A stretch of 15,231 bases of DNA from an uncultured Acidimicrobiaceae bacterium (GTDB lineage Bacteria; Actinomycetota; Acidimicrobiia; Acidimicrobiales; RAAP-2): contig CALAYR010000011.1 of the NCBI GenBank assembly GCA_937894805.1, positions 1 through 15,231 of the forward strand. Direction: 5' to 3'. Position 1 is the first letter of the stretch. The number at the start of each line of letters is the position of its first letter. The notes beneath the pieces are model-generated. The model saw nothing but the letters and a program-made list of their open reading frames with translations. It was not told the DNA's origin and did not search any database. Shown here in pieces: positions 13,502 through 15,231 of the stretch. A program made the position numbers and the translations under genes.

Positions 13502-13508
13502 CGAAGGT

Positions 13509-13988
13509 GTGGATAGGGACAACATCATCACAATGAATGCTGAGCTGATTGTTCCAAGTGACCAACCCCACGACCTCATCCGTGCGGCCGGTGGCGTCTT
13601 ATTTCGCACCTCTCGCCGGGGACGCTACAAGGTGGCCGTGGTCTACCGCGAAGCCCGTGGCGACTGGACCTTCCCCAAGGGAAAGCTCGATGAAGGCGAA
13701 TCCTTCGAAGAAGCTGCTCTTCGAGAAGTTGTGGAAGAAACAGGCATAACGGCCACGATCCGACGGTTTATTGGTTCAACTAACTACACCCACCGCAAGG
13801 GTCGACCCAAAATCGTGGCCTACTACCTCATGGAGTCCATCAGTGGCGAGTTCGCTCCCAACGAAGAAGTAGATGAACTGCGCTGGGTCACGCTTGATGA
13901 GGCGTTCGAACTATTGACGTGGGACCGCGACCAAGAACTCATAGATCTCTTGCGTTTGCTGCCCGAGTTTCGCGCTACTGCGTCTTAG
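13509..13988 (+). CDS. Nudix (MutT-type) hydrolase
   Basis: A single-domain Nudix hydrolase of up to 159 residues, cleaving nucleoside diphosphate-X substrates with Mg2+. The Nudix box is complete at 58-80 and matches GX5EX7REUXEEXGU exactly (G58, E64, R72, E73, E76, E77, G79). The preceding strands RAAGGVLFR and GDWTFPKGKL resemble diadenosine-polyphosphate hydrolases and the N-terminal half of mycobacterial MutT1. The histidine phosphatase domain of MutT1 is absent. The substrate (oxidised dNTP, ApnA or another) cannot be told. The start is uncertain: GTG 13509 lies 8 nt after a TACTCT box and suits a leaderless message, while ATG 13533 would remove eight unconserved residues. The 3' end overlaps the convergent ABC ATPase gene by 14 bp. 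A housecleaning role is inferred from the family. Confidence 0.93.
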   Translation: MDRDNIITMNAELIVPSDQPHDLIRAAGGVLFRTSRRGRYKVAVVYREARGDWTFPKGKLDEGESFEEAALREVVEETGITATIRRFIGSTNYTHRKGRPKIVAYYLMESISGEFAPNEEVDELRWVTLDEAFELLTWDRDQELIDLLRLLPEFRATAS

Positions 13989-14718
13989 GCACCCTCGATA
14001 AGAAGTCAATCGTTTCCGGTTGACTGGGGCTGTCAAAAAACTGTTGCGCTGGCGCCACTTCCACCAAACGACCAGCGTCCAAGAGTGCGACGCGATGCGC
14101 CACGTCACGAGCGAACTGCATCTCGTGGGTCGCAATCAACATCGTGGTGCCTTGAATCGCGAGATCGGATAGCAGGTCGAGTACTTCACCAACGAGCGTG
14201 GGGTCTAATGCGCTCGTCACTTCGTCCAATAGCAACACGTCAGGCTGCATCGCTAACGCTCGAGCAATGGCGACACGCTGTTGTTGCCCTCCGGAAAGCT
14301 GGTCCGGGTAGTCATCGCTACGAGTGCCGAGACCGATGCGGCCTAGAAGTTCACGCGCTTCGCTCTCAACTTCATTCTTCGGCCGACCTAGGGCACGCAA
14401 TGGTCCCAAGGTGATGTTGTCGAGCACATTCAAGTGAGGGAAGAGATTGAAAGCCTGAAAGACGATGCCGATGTGACGACGAACGAGATCAACGTCGATG
14501 CGTTCGTCGAGGAGTGATTGACCGCGAAAAATAATGTCACCCTGTTCGATTCGCTCGAGCAGATTGATACAACGGAGCAGCGTGGACTTACCCGAGCCCG
14601 AACTACCTAAGAGGCAGACCACTTCGTGGGCCTGCAGCTCGAGCGTGACGCCGTGCAGCACGGTGCGCTGATCAAACTGTTTGTGGACGTTATGCAGTTC
14701 GATAATGGGGTGACTCAT
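13975..14718 (-). CDS. Polar amino-acid ABC importer, ATP-binding subunit (GlnQ/HisP type)
   Basis: A 247-residue cytoplasmic ATPase that powers import of polar amino acids. All ABC motifs are intact: Walker A GSSGSGKS (38-45), Q-loop Q88 in VFQAFNLFPHL, signature LSGGQQQ (141-147), Walker B VLLLDEVTSALDP (161-173) with E166, and H-loop H198. The FNLFPHL and LRCINLLE stretches are characteristic of the glutamine/histidine/arginine subfamily. The length matches the family. Its ATG overlaps the permease TGA (ATGA at 14715-14718), so synthesis is coupled to the permease. The substrate-binding protein gene is not in the window and may lie beyond the right edge. Which amino acid is carried cannot be decided. 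A nearby secreted peptidase could supply substrate, but no shared control is visible. Confidence 0.96.
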   Translation of the reverse strand: MSHPIIELHNVHKQFDQRTVLHGVTLELQAHEVVCLLGSSGSGKSTLLRCINLLERIEQGDIIFRGQSLLDERIDVDLVRRHIGIVFQAFNLFPHLNVLDNITLGPLRALGRPKNEVESEARELLGRIGLGTRSDDYPDQLSGGQQQRVAIARALAMQPDVLLLDEVTSALDPTLVGEVLDLLSDLAIQGTTMLIATHEMQFARDVAHRVALLDAGRLVEVAPAQQFFDSPSQPETIDFLSRVPKTQ

Positions 14719-15231
14719 GAGACGAAGGCCAATCGCTTGGATCGATCACGATCAATAAGGCGATCGGTGAGTCGCGTCATCGGAATTGTGAGTAGCAAGA
14801 AGAGCAGCGATGCCACGGTGTAGCCCGCAAAGTTGAAGTTCAATGAGCCGTAGATGTGCGCTGCTTGGGTGGCGTCGACAATGCCCAGCGTTGACACCAA
14901 GGCCGTGTCCTTCTGCAGAGAGATGAAGTCGTTGAGGAGCGGGGGAATGACATTGCGAATCGCTTGAGGTAAGACGACGTAGCGCATTGTCGCCCCCTGT
15001 CGCAGACCAATGGCCCGCGCCGCGACGAGCTGGTTGGTGGCCACCGAGTTGATACCCGCTCGGTAGACCTCGGCGACGTAGGCGCTGTACGTAATGGTCA
15101 GGGCAATGCAGGCGTACACCGCTGGTGACTGTTCTGAGATCCACCCCAAGTCCATCCCGGGCATGCCATACCCAACGGCAAAGAGAACGAGGATTACGGG
15201 AATGCCCCGAAAGAAATCGGTGTAGATGGTC
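14715..15231 (-). CDS. Polar amino-acid ABC importer, permease subunit (partial, N-terminus off the right edge)
   Basis: The frame is open to the window end, so the ATG at 15164 is an internal methionine; 171 residues are visible. The upstream part reads IYTDFFRGIPVILVLF, the FRGIP segment typical of HisM/GlnP-type permeases. The EAA loop that docks the ATPase is seen as AARAIGLRQGATMRYVVLP, followed by QAIRNVIPPLLNDFI. Hydrophobic segments lie around the FRGIP strand, in YACIALTITYSAYVAEVYRA, and near the end (GYTVASLLFLLLTIPMTRL). The tail is basic (DRLIDRDRSKRL), as expected for a cytoplasmic C-terminus. The gene overlaps the ATPase start by 4 bp. The missing N-terminus would hold roughly 50-100 residues by family size. 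Confidence 0.95.
   Translation of the reverse strand, partial: TIYTDFFRGIPVILVLFAVGYGMPGMDLGWISEQSPAVYACIALTITYSAYVAEVYRAGINSVATNQLVAARAIGLRQGATMRYVVLPQAIRNVIPPLLNDFISLQKDTALVSTLGIVDATQAAHIYGSLNFNFAGYTVASLLFLLLTIPMTRLTDRLIDRDRSKRLAFVS

Overview
The window is a piece of an actinobacterial chromosome, roughly high-50s % GC by eye. The best guess is the Acidimicrobiia or a relative, but no rRNA or other phylogenetic marker is present, so this is inference. Support comes from an actinobacterial-type Lhr helicase, a DUF4395 protein, frequent TANNNT boxes 6-8 nt upstream of start codons (leaderless genes), and large secreted sedolisin-type proteins, which are common in acid-tolerant actinobacteria. 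No tRNA, rRNA, CRISPR array, insertion sequence or phage module was seen.

Layout. (1) 2-79 (+): C-terminal end of an unidentified gene. (2) 91-1685 (-): two overlapping hypothetical genes whose C-terminal halves look like PD-(D/E)XK nuclease folds without catalytic residues. (3) 1725-6148 (+), divergent from them: a 46-codon membrane peptide joined by an ATGA overlap to the large helicase gene lhr. The last 28 codons of lhr are antisense to a small coiled-coil gene (6063-6275, -). (4) 6285-12117 (-): two large secreted proteins. The upstream gene (8740-12117) is an S53 (sedolisin/kumamolisin) peptidase with an Ig-like and a beta-propeller-like tail. The downstream gene (6285-8570) has a similar propeller-like region followed by a GH25/DUF1906-like barrel with a DxE motif. 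(5) 12186-13488 (-): a DUF4395 membrane protein and a TSUP (TauE/SafE) transporter. The DUF4395 gene has its own promoter with an embedded inverted repeat. (6) 13509-13988 (+): a Nudix hydrolase, divergent from the TSUP gene across 20 bp that contain a symmetric -10 box. (7) 13975-15231 (-): ATPase and permease genes of a polar amino-acid ABC importer; the permease runs off the right edge.

How the genes may work together. The Lhr region, with two degenerate nuclease-like proteins and a membrane peptide, may relate to DNA repair. The two exported proteins share a repeat architecture and may form an extracellular lytic or scavenging pair, with the importer nearby to take up released amino acids. 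The TSUP/DUF4395 pair suggests handling of sulfur compounds or thiols. All three groupings are inferences from gene order and domain type.

The most notable regulatory signals are the -35/-10 promoter with an 8-bp inverted repeat in front of DUF4395, the shared -10 between the TSUP and Nudix genes, and the contrast between Shine-Dalgarno starts on the two secreted-protein genes and apparently leaderless starts on most small genes.
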